This document shows positions 26,310-35,349 of a stretch of 64,000 nt of DNA, piece by piece. Position 1 is the stretch's first letter, and every line of letters starts with the position of its first letter. Made by a program: the position numbers and the translations under genes. The notes under the pieces are model-generated. The model had not been told where the DNA came from. It did no database searches and worked only from the letters and a program-made list of their open reading frames with translations. The DNA lies in NCBI RefSeq assembly GCF_900769625.1, contig NZ_CAAGHK010000024.1:58913-122912 (forward strand). The letters are read 5' to 3'. The stretch comes from an uncultured Clostridium sp. GTDB taxonomy: Bacteria; Bacillota; Clostridia; Clostridiales; Clostridiaceae.

Positions 26310-27602
26310 CTATTTTATATTGAAGAATGCCTTTCTTCCTCTGTATTCAGCAACATCATCTAATTCTTCTTCAATTCTGATTAACTGATTATACTTAGCA
26401 ACTCTTTCAGATCTTGCAGGTGCACCTGTTTTAATCTGTCCTGCATTTGTAGCTACAACTAAATCAGCAATTGTTGTATCTTCTGTTTCACCACTTCTAT
26501 GTGAAACAACTGCAGTATATCCTGCTCTGTTTGCCATTTCTATAGCATTTAATGTTTCTGTTAAAGTACCTATCTGATTTAATTTTATAAGTATCGAATT
26601 GGCAACTCCAAGATTGATTCCTTTTTCAAGTCTTTCTGTATTAGTAACAAATAAATCATCACCAACTAATTGAACTTTCTTGCCTAGTTTTTCAGTCATT
26701 AGCTTCCATCCATCCCAGTCTTCTTCTGCCATACCATCTTCGATTGAGATTATTGGATATTTATTAACCCATTCATCAAAGAAATCAACCATTTCTGCAC
26801 TTGATAATGTTCTTCCTTCATGTTCTAAAACATATTTACCATCTTTATAATATTCTGAAGATGCAGCATCAATTGCTATGAAAATTTCTTCTCCTGGTTT
26901 ATAACCAGCTTTTTCAATTGCTTCAATAATAACATCTAAAGCTTCAGCATTACTCTTTAAGTTTGGTGCAAATCCACCTTCATCACCGATACCTGTAGTA
27001 TATCCTTTATCATTTAATATCTTCTTTAATGTATGATATACTTCAGCACACATTCTTAACGCATCACTAAAGCTGCCAGCCCCTGCAGGCATTATCATAA
27101 ATTCCTGTAAATCAACTGAGTTATCTGCATGAGAACCGCCATTTAATATGTTCATCATAGGTACAGGTAAAACTTTTGCATTTGCTCCGCCTATATATCT
27201 GTATAAAGGAATTCCTAACGCATTAGCAGCAGCATTGGCAACAGCTAATGACACTCCTAAAATTGCATTTGCTCCTAATTTTCCTTTATTATCTGTTCCA
27301 TCTAATTTAATAAGCATTTTATCTATATAGACCTGATCAAAAACATTGCATCCTATTAATTCTTCAGCAATAGTATCATTAACATTCTGTACAGCCTTTA
27401 AAACACCTTTTCCTTGATAAACATCTTTATCTCCATCTCTTAATTCAACAGCTTCATACATACCAGTTGATGCTCCTGATGGAACTGCAGCTCTTCCCAT
27501 TGTTCCATCTTCAAGATAAACTTCAACCTCGACAGTTGGGAAACATCTTGAATCAATAATCTGTCTAGCTACCACATCTACAATTTCTAAATAATCCATC
27601 AT
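26310..27602 (-). CDS. eno: Enolase
   Basis: A 430 aa cytosolic enzyme converting 2-phosphoglycerate to phosphoenolpyruvate. Key signatures: ARQIIDSRCFPTVEVEV (SRxxPTVE-type), SGASTGMYEA, the Mg ligands in AIDAASSEYY, SIEDGMAEEDW and LVGDDLFVTN, the active-site Lys in LIKLNQIGT, and the C-terminal SHRSGETEDTTIADL. The usual SRGNPTVE is here SRCFPTVE, a mild variation. GGAGG stands 10 nt before the first of two adjacent ATG codons. Last gene of the glycolytic locus, separated from gpmI by a kinase gene and a pseudogene. Confidence 0.97.
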   Translation of the reverse strand: MMDYLEIVDVVARQIIDSRCFPTVEVEVYLEDGTMGRAAVPSGASTGMYEAVELRDGDKDVYQGKGVLKAVQNVNDTIAEELIGCNVFDQVYIDKMLIKLDGTDNKGKLGANAILGVSLAVANAAANALGIPLYRYIGGANAKVLPVPMMNILNGGSHADNSVDLQEFMIMPAGAGSFSDALRMCAEVYHTLKKILNDKGYTTGIGDEGGFAPNLKSNAEALDVIIEAIEKAGYKPGEEIFIAIDAASSEYYKDGKYVLEHEGRTLSSAEMVDFFDEWVNKYPIISIEDGMAEEDWDGWKLMTEKLGKKVQLVGDDLFVTNTERLEKGINLGVANSILIKLNQIGTLTETLNAIEMANRAGYTAVVSHRSGETEDTTIADLVVATNAGQIKTGAPARSERVAKYNQLIRIEEELDDVAEYRGRKAFFNIK

Positions 27603-27835
27603 TTAATTTTACCCTCCTCGTTAATTAATAATATCTTATCTTAATTAATATAAAGCACTATGCTTTTTCATCTACCACATTATTATTTGTAAGTATAAAA
27701 TTAAATATTCATTTTTATTTACCATTACATATTAATACATAATATGTTTTTATTGATTTTTAATTAAAATAATAAGAAAATATATTAGACAGGCATTGAT
27801 TCTATCTATGAATTTATACTTAGGGTGTTAAAATA

Positions 27836-28078
27836 ATGAAAAAAACTTTTAGCTTCAGTATTAACAATTGGTGCTTTAATAAGTATAATTCCATCTACTT
27901 CTGCTTATGCTTATCATGCAGTAAGCAGCTATGATCAATATCTAGGAGAAAGTGTTTCTACTAATAGAAAATATGAAGGCTAGTATCAATTTAACGATGG
28001 CAGCTGGGGTACTATATTGCAAATGGAAAATTAATCAAAAATAGTTTACTTAACTTTGCTGATGGTTCTTTACAATAG
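27836..28078 (+). pseudogene. Decayed secreted protein with cell-wall-binding-like repeats
   Basis: It starts with ATG behind AGGGTGTT. Skipping one A in a seven-A run restores a signal peptide (MKKLLASVLTIGALISI, ending SAYA), then mature sequence. A TAG then replaces what would be Trp in a YEG(W)YQFNDGSWG motif, and a later frameshift is needed to read IANGKLIKNSL followed by FADGSLQ and a stop. The GSW...NGKLI pattern resembles choline/cell-wall-binding repeats. At least two frameshifts and one nonsense change mark it as dead. Only about 75 codons remain, opposite in strand to the glycolytic genes around it. Confidence 0.7.
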
Positions 28079-28097
28079 AACAATTATGCTTATATCC

Positions 28098-28135
28098 AAA
28101 ACAAACCATTTATTCAAACGAATAAATGGTTTGTT
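28098..28135. terminator. Bidirectional terminator
   Basis: A perfect 17-bp stem (AAACAAACCATTTATTC and complement) with a 4-nt loop begins directly at the stop codon of the kinase-like gene and ends the pseudogene side too. Confidence 0.9.
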
Positions 28136-28738
28136 TTAGTCTATAAATTTCAAATGATTTTCTGCTTCACAATACTCACTAAACTTTTCTTTCCATTCCT
28201 TTGCTTTCTTGCTGTTGATTCTTTCAATTTCGCTTAAAAACTCATCAAGTACACCAAGACGTTTGAGACCTTTCATAAGATGTCTTGGATAATCCACTCT
28301 TCTGTCATAAGCCTTTTTAGGATCAATTATCATCAGTGTTTTATTTTTAGATACAAGGATGTCCTTACATCTGATATCCATCTTTTTAAATTTTAATTTT
28401 TTGAATTCAAGTAAAAGTTTATATATATTTTCTACAAGTTCCCTATTCAATCCATATACCTTTATATATTTATCCATTCGTTCCCCTTCAACTTTATCTC
28501 TCACTATATAATAAGAACCTTTTTTATATAATTTAGGGAAATACTTCGATCCATTTGTCTTTAATAATATGATGCCTTCATCATTGCATACTTTTTTGGA
28601 CAAAAAAATTTTAACCGCTTTATTATCAGGCAGCTCATAGACTATTCCATTATTTCCTTGCCCAAGATACTTTGCTTCTTTAAATAGACTTTCTGTTTTT
28701 TCATCAAAATCTACCGAATATCCAAAATTCTTTTTCAT
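28136..28738 (-). CDS. Small atypical protein kinase-like protein
   Basis: A 200 aa protein with a reduced kinase fold. The glycine loop is GQGNNG (26-31), the ATP-anchoring Lys is in AVKIF (K43), a candidate Glu is E54, the catalytic block reads DIRCKDIL (D121-L128, with Asp where Asn is usual, compare DLHPGNIL of RIO/ABC1 kinases), and the metal block is IIDPKK (D139) in place of DFG. The C-lobe is shortened. It lies between gpmI and eno, with its own ribosome site (GGGTTGAT) and terminator. The substrate is unknown; a role linked to glycolysis is only inferred from position. Confidence 0.7.
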   Translation of the reverse strand: MKKNFGYSVDFDEKTESLFKEAKYLGQGNNGIVYELPDNKAVKIFLSKKVCNDEGIILLKTNGSKYFPKLYKKGSYYIVRDKVEGERMDKYIKVYGLNRELVENIYKLLLEFKKLKFKKMDIRCKDILVSKNKTLMIIDPKKAYDRRVDYPRHLMKGLKRLGVLDEFLSEIERINSKKAKEWKEKFSEYCEAENHLKFID

Positions 28739-28807
28739 AAAATCAACCCTAAATAAGTCTTTTTTACTAATATATTTTTATATTAGTAGAAATATTCAAG
28801 ATAAGCA

Positions 28808-28840
28808 AAAACACATGCAGAAAAATTTCTGCATGTGTTT
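28808..28840 (-). terminator. Terminator of gpmI
   Basis: A perfect 15-bp stem AAACACATGCAGAAA with a 3-nt loop, 20 nt past the stop codon. Its T run is short. Confidence 0.8.
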
Positions 28841-28861
28841 ACAGTAATCTTAAATTTAAGA

Positions 28862-30400
28862 TTATTTATTTACAATTAAGTTTTCTCCAGTCATTTCTGC
28901 TGGTACATCAAGACCTAATACATTTAACATTGTTGGTGCTATATCTGCCAGCTTACCATCTTTAACTTTCTTTCCTTCTGTGTGGTTAGATACCCATACA
29001 AATGGAACTGGATTAGTAGTATGAGCTGTGAATGGATTTCCTGTTGAGAAATCTATTTCAGTTTCAGCATTACCATGGTCCGCAGTTATAAATACTGTTC
29101 CATCTTTTTCTAATACCTTATCAACTATGTTACCTAAACATTCATCAACTGCTTCTATAGCTTTTACAGCAGCTTCTACAACACCAGTATGACCAACCAT
29201 ATCTGGGTTAGCAAAGTTTAATATAATCATATCATATTTGTCGCTGTCTATTCTAGCTAATAATTCTTCTGTTACTTCATAAGCACTCATTTCTGGCTTT
29301 AAATCATAAGTTGCAACCTTTGGTGAAGGTATAACTTTTCTGTCTTCACCTGGATTTTCTTTTTCAACTCCACCATTGAAGAAGAAAGTAACGTGAGCGT
29401 ATTTTTCAGTTTCAGCAATTCTTAATTGGTTTAATCCCTTGCTGCTTACATATTCTCCAAGAGTGTTAGTTAATACTTGTGGCTTATTAGCAACATGAAC
29501 GCCTTCTAAAGTCTTATCATATTGAGTCATTGTTACAAACACTAAATCTAAAGTTTCTCTCTTGAATCCATCAAATACTTTATCATTGATAGCTCTAGTT
29601 AATTCTCTAGCTCTGTCTGGTCTGAAGTTAAAGAATACAACTGAATCTCCATTCTTGATGTGAGTTAATGGTGCACCATTTTCAGTTATAACTGTTGGTA
29701 ATACGAATTCATCTGTCTTGTTATCATGATATGAGTTTTCTATAGCTTCTACTGCTGATTCGGCAGTTTCACCCTTACCTAAAACTAATGCATTGTAAGC
29801 AAGTTCAACTCTTTCCCATCTGTTATCTCTATCCATTGCATAGTATCTACCACTTATAGTAGCTATTTTACCTACGCCAACTTCAGCCATCATTGCTTCA
29901 CATTTTTCTATGAATTCTTTTCCTGATGAAGGTGGAACGTCTCTACCATCCATGAATGCATGAACAAATACGTTTTGAATGCCTTCTTTTTTAGCAAATT
30001 CTAAAAGACCTTTTAAGTGATCTATATGTGAATGAACTCCACCATCAGATAATAGACCCATTAAGTGTAATGCTGCTCCAGTCTTTTTAGCATTATCCAT
30101 AGCTAATTTAAGAGCTTCATTTTTAAAGAAGTCTCCATCTTGAATAGCTTTAGTTATTCTTGTTAATTCTTGATATACAATTCTTCCTGAACCTATATTT
30201 AAATGTCCAACTTCTGAGTTACCCATTTGACCTTCAGGTAATCCAACCTGCATACCGCTTGCTTGTAATTGTGATGTTGGGTATTTAGCAGTTAATCTGT
30301 CGAAATTTGGTTTATTTGCTAAACTAACAGCATTTCCTTCTGATTTTGGTGCTAATCCAAAACCATCTAATATCATTAACATAACTGGTTTCTTTGACAT
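28862..30400 (-). CDS. gpmI: 2,3-bisphosphoglycerate-independent phosphoglycerate mutase
   Basis: A 512 aa Mn2+-dependent enzyme of the alkaline phosphatase superfamily, interconverting 3- and 2-phosphoglycerate. Metal and catalytic signatures: MLMILDGFGLAP (Asp), MGNSEVGHLNIGSGR (catalytic Ser), SDGGVHSHIDHL, FMDGRDVPPSSG, NFANPDMVGHTG and TADHGNAE. GGAGGGAT lies before the ATG. Bacterial iPGMs need Mn2+ and respond to pH in sporulating Firmicutes, which stabilises 3-PGA in the forespore. Confidence 0.97.
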   Translation of the reverse strand: MSKKPVMLMILDGFGLAPKSEGNAVSLANKPNFDRLTAKYPTSQLQASGMQVGLPEGQMGNSEVGHLNIGSGRIVYQELTRITKAIQDGDFFKNEALKLAMDNAKKTGAALHLMGLLSDGGVHSHIDHLKGLLEFAKKEGIQNVFVHAFMDGRDVPPSSGKEFIEKCEAMMAEVGVGKIATISGRYYAMDRDNRWERVELAYNALVLGKGETAESAVEAIENSYHDNKTDEFVLPTVITENGAPLTHIKNGDSVVFFNFRPDRARELTRAINDKVFDGFKRETLDLVFVTMTQYDKTLEGVHVANKPQVLTNTLGEYVSSKGLNQLRIAETEKYAHVTFFFNGGVEKENPGEDRKVIPSPKVATYDLKPEMSAYEVTEELLARIDSDKYDMIILNFANPDMVGHTGVVEAAVKAIEAVDECLGNIVDKVLEKDGTVFITADHGNAETEIDFSTGNPFTAHTTNPVPFVWVSNHTEGKKVKDGKLADIAPTMLNVLGLDVPAEMTGENLIVNK

Positions 30401-30677
30401 AGTCCTATCCCTCCAAGTTTTCTTATTTAAAATTATAATATATTCTAATAATCTAATTTTTCTACTTTTGAACGTATTAATTATATTATTTTTTCATATT
30501 TATTGCAACTTATTATAGATTCTTGTAAATAGCATGTATCCTTTTACAAAGTAATAATATTCTAATTTTCTCTTTAGCATTTCACTTAATATTTAATTGA
30601 ATCTATAATTGTAATAAATATTATATCCTCAAAAATATATCTGCGTGTCTGATCACTTTTTTCTATACATTAAAAAA
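30401..30677. other. Intergenic region between gpmI and tpiA
   Basis: AT-rich sequence up to the tpiA terminator. I see no reading frame, leader or clear promoter. The gap suggests gpmI may have its own promoter. Confidence 0.5.
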
Positions 30678-30698
30678 AGCCTATGAAAATCATAGGCT
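30678..30698 (-). terminator. Terminator of tpiA
   Basis: A perfect 8-bp stem AGCCTATG with a 5-nt loop followed by TTTTTTTAATG on the minus strand. Confidence 0.88.
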
Positions 30699-30706
30699 CC
30701 TTTATT

Positions 30707-31453
30707 TTAGTAATTAACTATTGCTGAAAAATCAGCAGCAGCTAAGCTAGCTCCGCCAACTAAAGCTCCATCGATATCTGATTGTTCCATTTGAGCTTTG
30801 ATTGTAGCTGGTTTAACTGATCCACCGTATTGGATTCTTACTTTATCAGCTACTTCGCTACCGAACATTTCAGCAACGATTCCTCTGATTGCTTTAATAG
30901 TTTCGTTTGCTTGTTCATCTGTAGCAGTCTTACCAGTTCCGATAGCCCAGATTGGTTCGTAAGCTATAACAACTTTTTCAGCTAATTCTTTTGATAATCC
31001 TTCTAAGTCAGCTTTTATTTGAGCACCAACAACTTCATTAGTTGTTCCGTTTTCTCTTTGCTCTAAAGTTTCACCACAGCAAAGGATTGGAGTAATGTTG
31101 TGAGCGAAAGCAGCTTTAACTTTCTTATTTAAAGCTTCATCAGTTTCATTGAAGTATTCTCTTCTTTCACTGTGTCCTAAAACAACATAATCAATTCCCA
31201 TAGCTTCTAACATTCCTGGGGCAACTTCTCCTGTGAATGCTCCACTTTCTTCAAAGTGCATATTTTGAGCAGCAACCTTTATGTTTGATCCTGCTACAGC
31301 TTTTTTAACTGCATCTAAACATACGAAGGTCGGACATACTACTACATCACAAGTAGCGTCCTTAACTAATGGTTTTAATTCTTCTATCATTTTAACTGCT
31401 TCATCAACAGTTTTGTTCATTTTCCAGTTTCCAGCGATAATTGCTTTTCTCAT
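30707..31453 (-). CDS. tpiA: Triosephosphate isomerase
   Basis: A 248 aa TIM barrel interconverting dihydroxyacetone phosphate and glyceraldehyde 3-phosphate. Catalytic residues are visible in IAGNWKMN (Lys), VLGHSERR (His) and AYEPIWAIGTG (Glu), with the phosphate-binding loop QYGGSVKP and VGGASL. GAGGTGAA precedes the chosen ATG; a GTG 9 nt upstream overlaps it. Codon usage looks strongly biased, as expected for a highly expressed gene. Confidence 0.97.
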   Translation of the reverse strand: MRKAIIAGNWKMNKTVDEAVKMIEELKPLVKDATCDVVVCPTFVCLDAVKKAVAGSNIKVAAQNMHFEESGAFTGEVAPGMLEAMGIDYVVLGHSERREYFNETDEALNKKVKAAFAHNITPILCCGETLEQRENGTTNEVVGAQIKADLEGLSKELAEKVVIAYEPIWAIGTGKTATDEQANETIKAIRGIVAEMFGSEVADKVRIQYGGSVKPATIKAQMEQSDIDGALVGGASLAAADFSAIVNY

Positions 31454-31826
31454 TGTATTCACCTCATATATTATTAAAGTTTATTTATAATTCTGAAAAT
31501 TAAACACAAAATTTAATAGCATATCATATGCTATTTATGATGAACTTAAGAAAACTGATCAGGTCTTCTTAAGTTCATTATTTATTGTTATTCCATAGAC
31601 CATGGTATTAAATTATATTCTTTAATTAGGTAATCACATACTTTAAGTAAGAACTTTTGGCCGAAAGTTCTAAAAAATCCCGTCGAATTTTCTTAAAAAT
31701 ACATTCATGCCTAATTTAAATATAGTCGTAATTACTTTTCTATTTCATCTGCCATAAATATTTTTTAAATAACATTTGTATACTATTTAAATTTTAATCT
31801 TCAATTTTAATGCTTCTTATTTAAAA
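31454..31826. other. 373-nt structured tpiA-pgk intergenic region
   Basis: It contains three inverted repeats: ATAGCATATcATATGCTAT-like (31517-31535), GAACTTAAGAA with complement (31542-31576, 13-nt loop) and AGAACTTT with complement around GGCC (31650-31672). None ends in a clean T run on the minus strand. No reading frame is supported. Processing sites or an internal promoter region are possible. Confidence 0.5.
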
Positions 31827-33017
31827 TTAGTCGTTTAATGCAGCTATTCCTGGTAATACTTTACCTTCTAAGAATTCTAATGATGCTCCACCACCTGTTG
31901 AGATATGAGTCATCTTATCTCCGAATCCTAAGATATTAACAGCAGCAGCACTATCTCCACCACCGATTATAGTTGTAGCATTTGCATCTGCCATAGCTTT
32001 AGCTACTGCAATTGTACCTTTATTGTAGTTTTCGAATTCGAATACTCCCATTGGTCCATTCCAGATAACTGTCTTAGCATCTTTAATAGCTTCAGCATAT
32101 AAAGCTTCTGTCTTAGGTCCGATATCTAATCCCATGTTTCCAGCAGGAATGTTTTGATCTTCAGTAACAGTAGCAGCTACATCTTTGAATTCAGCAGCAA
32201 CTCTGTGGTCTACTGGTAATAAGAATTTAACACCTTTTTCTTCAGCCTTAGCAACCATTTCTTTAGCGTAGTCAAGTCTATCTTCTTCAACTAATGAAGT
32301 TCCGATTTCATATCCTTGAGCTTTTAAGAATGTATAAGCCATTCCACCACCAATGATGATAGTGTTAACTTTGTCTAATAAGTTGTTAATAACAGCAATC
32401 TTATCCGAAACTTTAGCTCCACCTAAAATAGCAACGAATGGTCTTTCTGGATTTTCAACAGCATCTCCTAAGAATTTTAATTCTTTTTGGATTAAGTATC
32501 CACATACAGCTGTATCTAAGTAATCAGTAACACCAACAGTTGAGCAGTGAGCTCTGTGAGCTGTACCAAATGCATCATTTACGAATACTTCTGCAAGTGA
32601 TGCTAATTCTTTAGAGAATTCTTCACCATTCTTAGTTTCTTCTTTTCTGTATCTAGTATTTTCTAATAATACAACATCTCCATCATTCATAGCAGCTACT
32701 GCAGCTTTAGCATTTTCACCAACAACATTAGCATCTGGAGCAAACTTAACTTCTTTTCCAAGCATTTCGCTTAATCTCTTAGCAACTGGAGCTAATGATA
32801 ATTCTGGCTTTGGTTCTCCCTTTGGTTTACCCATGTGTGAGCAAAGTATAACTTTTGCACCTTTTTCAACTAAGTATTTAATTGTTGGAAGAGCTCCATT
32901 TAATCTGTTTTCATCAGTTATAACACCATCTTTTAATGGTACATTAAAGTCACATCTTACTAATACTTTTTTTCCTGCTACATCAATATCTTCGATTGTT
33001 TTCTTATTGAAATTCAT
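31827..33017 (-). CDS. pgk: Phosphoglycerate kinase
   Basis: A 396 aa two-domain enzyme making ATP from 1,3-bisphosphoglycerate. N-domain: KVLVRCDFNVPLKDG, the basic patch HMGKPKG, and AHRAHCSTVG. C-domain: LGGAKVSDKI, GGGMAYTFLKAQG, WNGPMGVFE and GGGDSAAAV for nucleotide binding. GAGGTGAA lies before the ATG. It follows gap on the same strand with a hairpin between them, and precedes tpiA. Confidence 0.97.
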   Translation of the reverse strand: MNFNKKTIEDIDVAGKKVLVRCDFNVPLKDGVITDENRLNGALPTIKYLVEKGAKVILCSHMGKPKGEPKPELSLAPVAKRLSEMLGKEVKFAPDANVVGENAKAAVAAMNDGDVVLLENTRYRKEETKNGEEFSKELASLAEVFVNDAFGTAHRAHCSTVGVTDYLDTAVCGYLIQKELKFLGDAVENPERPFVAILGGAKVSDKIAVINNLLDKVNTIIIGGGMAYTFLKAQGYEIGTSLVEEDRLDYAKEMVAKAEEKGVKFLLPVDHRVAAEFKDVAATVTEDQNIPAGNMGLDIGPKTEALYAEAIKDAKTVIWNGPMGVFEFENYNKGTIAVAKAMADANATTIIGGGDSAAAVNILGFGDKMTHISTGGGASLEFLEGKVLPGIAALND

Positions 33018-33060
33018 TTACATTCACCTCAAAAATTATTTTTATAGATAATTTTAAAAT

Positions 33061-33097
33061 AGTCTGGCTTTATAGCCTTATACTACAAAACCAGACT
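33061..33097 (-). terminator. Hairpin between gap and pgk (partial terminator)
   Basis: AGTCTGGTTT pairs with AAGCCAGACT (one G-T) around a 17-nt loop, followed by ATTTTAAAATT. It may attenuate read-through or stabilise the gap mRNA 3' end. Confidence 0.65.
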
Positions 33098-33147
33098 TAT
33101 TTACTTTAACATAAATTTGCGCATTTTATGTTTAATTAGAGTTTAGA

Positions 33148-34149
33148 TTACTTTAAGTTAGCGAAGTATCCTAAAGTTCTGATTAATTGGTTAGTGTATG
33201 ACATTTCGTTGTCGTACCAAGAAGCAACTTTAACTAATTGTTCTCCGTTAACTTCCATAACTCTTGTTTGAGTTGCATCGAATAATGATCCGAAGCTGCT
33301 TCCGATGATATCGCATGATACGATTTCGTCTTCAGTGTATCCGTAAGATTCTGTAGCAGCATCTTTCATTACAGCGTTGATTTCATCAACAGTTACTTTC
33401 TTGTCTAAAGTACATACTAATTCAGTTAATGAACCAGTTATACATGGAACTCTTTGAGCACCACCATCTAATTTACCAGCTAATTCTGGGATAACTAATC
33501 CGATTGCTTTAGCAGCACCAGTTGAGTTAGGGATGATTGAAGCAGCAGCAGCTCTAGCTCTTCTTAAATCACCTTTTCTGTGTGGAGCATCTAAAGTATT
33601 TTGATCGTTAGTGTATGAGTGGATTGTAGTCATGAATCCTTTTTGTAATCCAAATGCATCGTTTAACGCTTTAGCCATTGGAGCTAAACAGTTAGTTGTA
33701 CATGAAGCACCAGAAATTACTGTGTCTTCTGCTTTTAATATGTCGTGGTTTACATTGTAAACTACTGTTGGTAGATCATTTCCAGCTGGAGCTGAGATAA
33801 CAACTTTCTTAGCACCTGCAGTGATGTGAGCTGAAGCCTTTTCTTTTGAAGCAAAGAATCCAGTACATTCTAATACGATGTCTACGTTTAATTCTCCCCA
33901 TGGTAATTCAGCTGGGTTAGCATTTGCAGTAACTTTAATTTCTTTTCCATTTACTACGAAAGCTCCTTCTTTAACTTCGATTTCTCCATCGAATCTACCT
34001 TGAGCTGAGTCATATTTAAATAAGTGTGCTAACATTTTAGCATCTGTTAAGTCGTTGATTGCAACCACGTTAAATTCAGGGTTGTTAATCATTAATCTTA
34101 AAGCTAATCTTCCTATTCTTCCAAAACCATTAATTGCTACGTTTACCAT
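33148..34149 (-). CDS. gap: Glyceraldehyde-3-phosphate dehydrogenase
   Basis: A 333 aa tetrameric NAD-dependent enzyme. NAD fold: INGFGRIGRLALRLM; the catalytic Cys is in SGASCTTNCLAP, the His in TTIHSYTNDQNTLDAPH, and the substrate site includes RRARAAAASIIPNSTGAAKA. The catabolic, NAD-type residue pattern (VVAINDLTD after the beta-alpha-beta unit) is present. AGGAGGTAAT lies before the ATG. Directly downstream of cggR (85 nt), the classic cggR-gap arrangement. Confidence 0.97.
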   Translation of the reverse strand: MVNVAINGFGRIGRLALRLMINNPEFNVVAINDLTDAKMLAHLFKYDSAQGRFDGEIEVKEGAFVVNGKEIKVTANANPAELPWGELNVDIVLECTGFFASKEKASAHITAGAKKVVISAPAGNDLPTVVYNVNHDILKAEDTVISGASCTTNCLAPMAKALNDAFGLQKGFMTTIHSYTNDQNTLDAPHRKGDLRRARAAAASIIPNSTGAAKAIGLVIPELAGKLDGGAQRVPCITGSLTELVCTLDKKVTVDEINAVMKDAATESYGYTEDEIVSCDIIGSSFGSLFDATQTRVMEVNGEQLVKVASWYDNEMSYTNQLIRTLGYFANLK

Positions 34150-34234
34150 ATCAATTACCTCCTAATAATGCTTTTATTTATTTATTTTAAAATTTTATAA
34201 AAATAAATTTTACAAACTAATTTTAGATACTGAA

Positions 34235-35260
34235 TTATTTGAATTTGTCCAGTATTCCTTTAGCTGCAGCTTCATCTGTAACTAAAACACCAGTAAAATC
34301 ATTATACTCAGTTGCTATAATCGATTCAACCTTATTATTCCCGCCTGCTACTGCAATATGCGTTTTTATTTTTCTCGCATTATTGATTTTAATACCAATT
34401 GCGGTAGTTTCTGAAATAATCTTTGAATCTTTGCTAAAATAACATCCAAATGCTTCTCCAACAGCTCCATTATCGATTAAATTTTTAATCTCTTCTTCCG
34501 GAACTTCTCTTTTCCTTGCCATCTGCACAGCATTTCCCACTCCATACATTAGTACATCAGCCTTATGTATAGTATCAATTACTGCTTTAACTGTTTCTTC
34601 CTTAAGCAGGTTATCTATTATATCCAAGCTTAAGTTTTCAGATATATGAAGCATTTTATAAGTACCATTAAGCTTTTTTGCAAGTGATGCCGCCAGAGTA
34701 TTTGCCTGAGTTTCAACATTTTTACCCATACCACCTCTTGCTGGTACTACTTGAATATTTGATAGATTTGTTATCCTAGGGAATGCTTCCACAACTTCTT
34801 TTAATGTACTTCCGCCTGTTAAAGCTACGATAGAATTATCTTGCAGTACATCCTTTACATAATTCGCACAAGCCTTGCCTAAATCCTTCATTACCAAAGG
34901 ATTTTCTTCAACATCTCCCGGAACAATGATTACTTTTTTTAAGTTAAGTAAAGATCTTACCTTTTCTTCCACTTCTGAAAGGCCTTTAATCTCATGAATA
35001 AAATCTTTTAATTTATTAATAATCTCTTCCCCATCATCAGTAACCTTCATTCCAGCAGAATTAATCTCTATCAGTTCCTGTTCTTTTAAGAAACCTATTT
35101 CAGTTCTGACAGTTCTCTCACTAATATTCAACTTTTCAGCAAGGCTTCTTCTGCCAATTGGTTCATTGTGATAAATTGTTCTGAGTACGTTATACCTTTT
35201 TTCTAAAGTATTTACAAGCTCAGGAACTATCTTCTTCTGTAATTCTAATATTTCCTGCAA
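34235..35260 (-). CDS. cggR: Central glycolytic genes regulator CggR (SorC family)
   Basis: A 341 aa repressor. The N-terminal winged helix (about residues 15-75) reads RRSLAEKLNISERTVRTEIGFL. The C-terminal SorC-type sugar-phosphate domain (about 85-340) includes VALTGGSTLKEVVEAF and VVPARGGMG. In Bacillus CggR binds fructose-1,6-bisphosphate and then releases DNA. I choose TTG as start: AAAGGAG lies 8 nt upstream and the product then begins MQEILELQKKIVPEL. The ATG 33 nt further up falls inside the repeated operator. Upstream of gap on the same strand. Confidence 0.92.
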   Translation of the reverse strand: MQEILELQKKIVPELVNTLEKRYNVLRTIYHNEPIGRRSLAEKLNISERTVRTEIGFLKEQELIEINSAGMKVTDDGEEIINKLKDFIHEIKGLSEVEEKVRSLLNLKKVIIVPGDVEENPLVMKDLGKACANYVKDVLQDNSIVALTGGSTLKEVVEAFPRITNLSNIQVVPARGGMGKNVETQANTLAASLAKKLNGTYKMLHISENLSLDIIDNLLKEETVKAVIDTIHKADVLMYGVGNAVQMARKREVPEEEIKNLIDNGAVGEAFGCYFSKDSKIISETTAIGIKINNARKIKTHIAVAGGNNKVESIIATEYNDFTGVLVTDEAAAKGILDKFK

Positions 35261-35276
35261 CTTAAACACTCCTTTG

Positions 35277-35349
35277 GTCGCTATGTGTCCCATATCATTT
35301 TATTATGTCCCACATCTATTATTATAGAACACCTTTAGGAAATTTTAAA
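35277..35349 (-). promoter_or_regulatory. cggR-gap promoter with CggR-type direct-repeat operator
   Basis: On the minus strand TATAAT (35321-35326) is preceded at 17 nt by TTTAAA, a modest -35. Just downstream, two GGGAC half sites (35307-35311 and 35287-35291) are spaced exactly 20 bp; the second continues N6-CGAC. This matches the layout of the B. subtilis CggR operator (CGGGAC-N6-TGTC in direct repeat), placed between promoter and gene as a roadblock. Confidence 0.75.
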
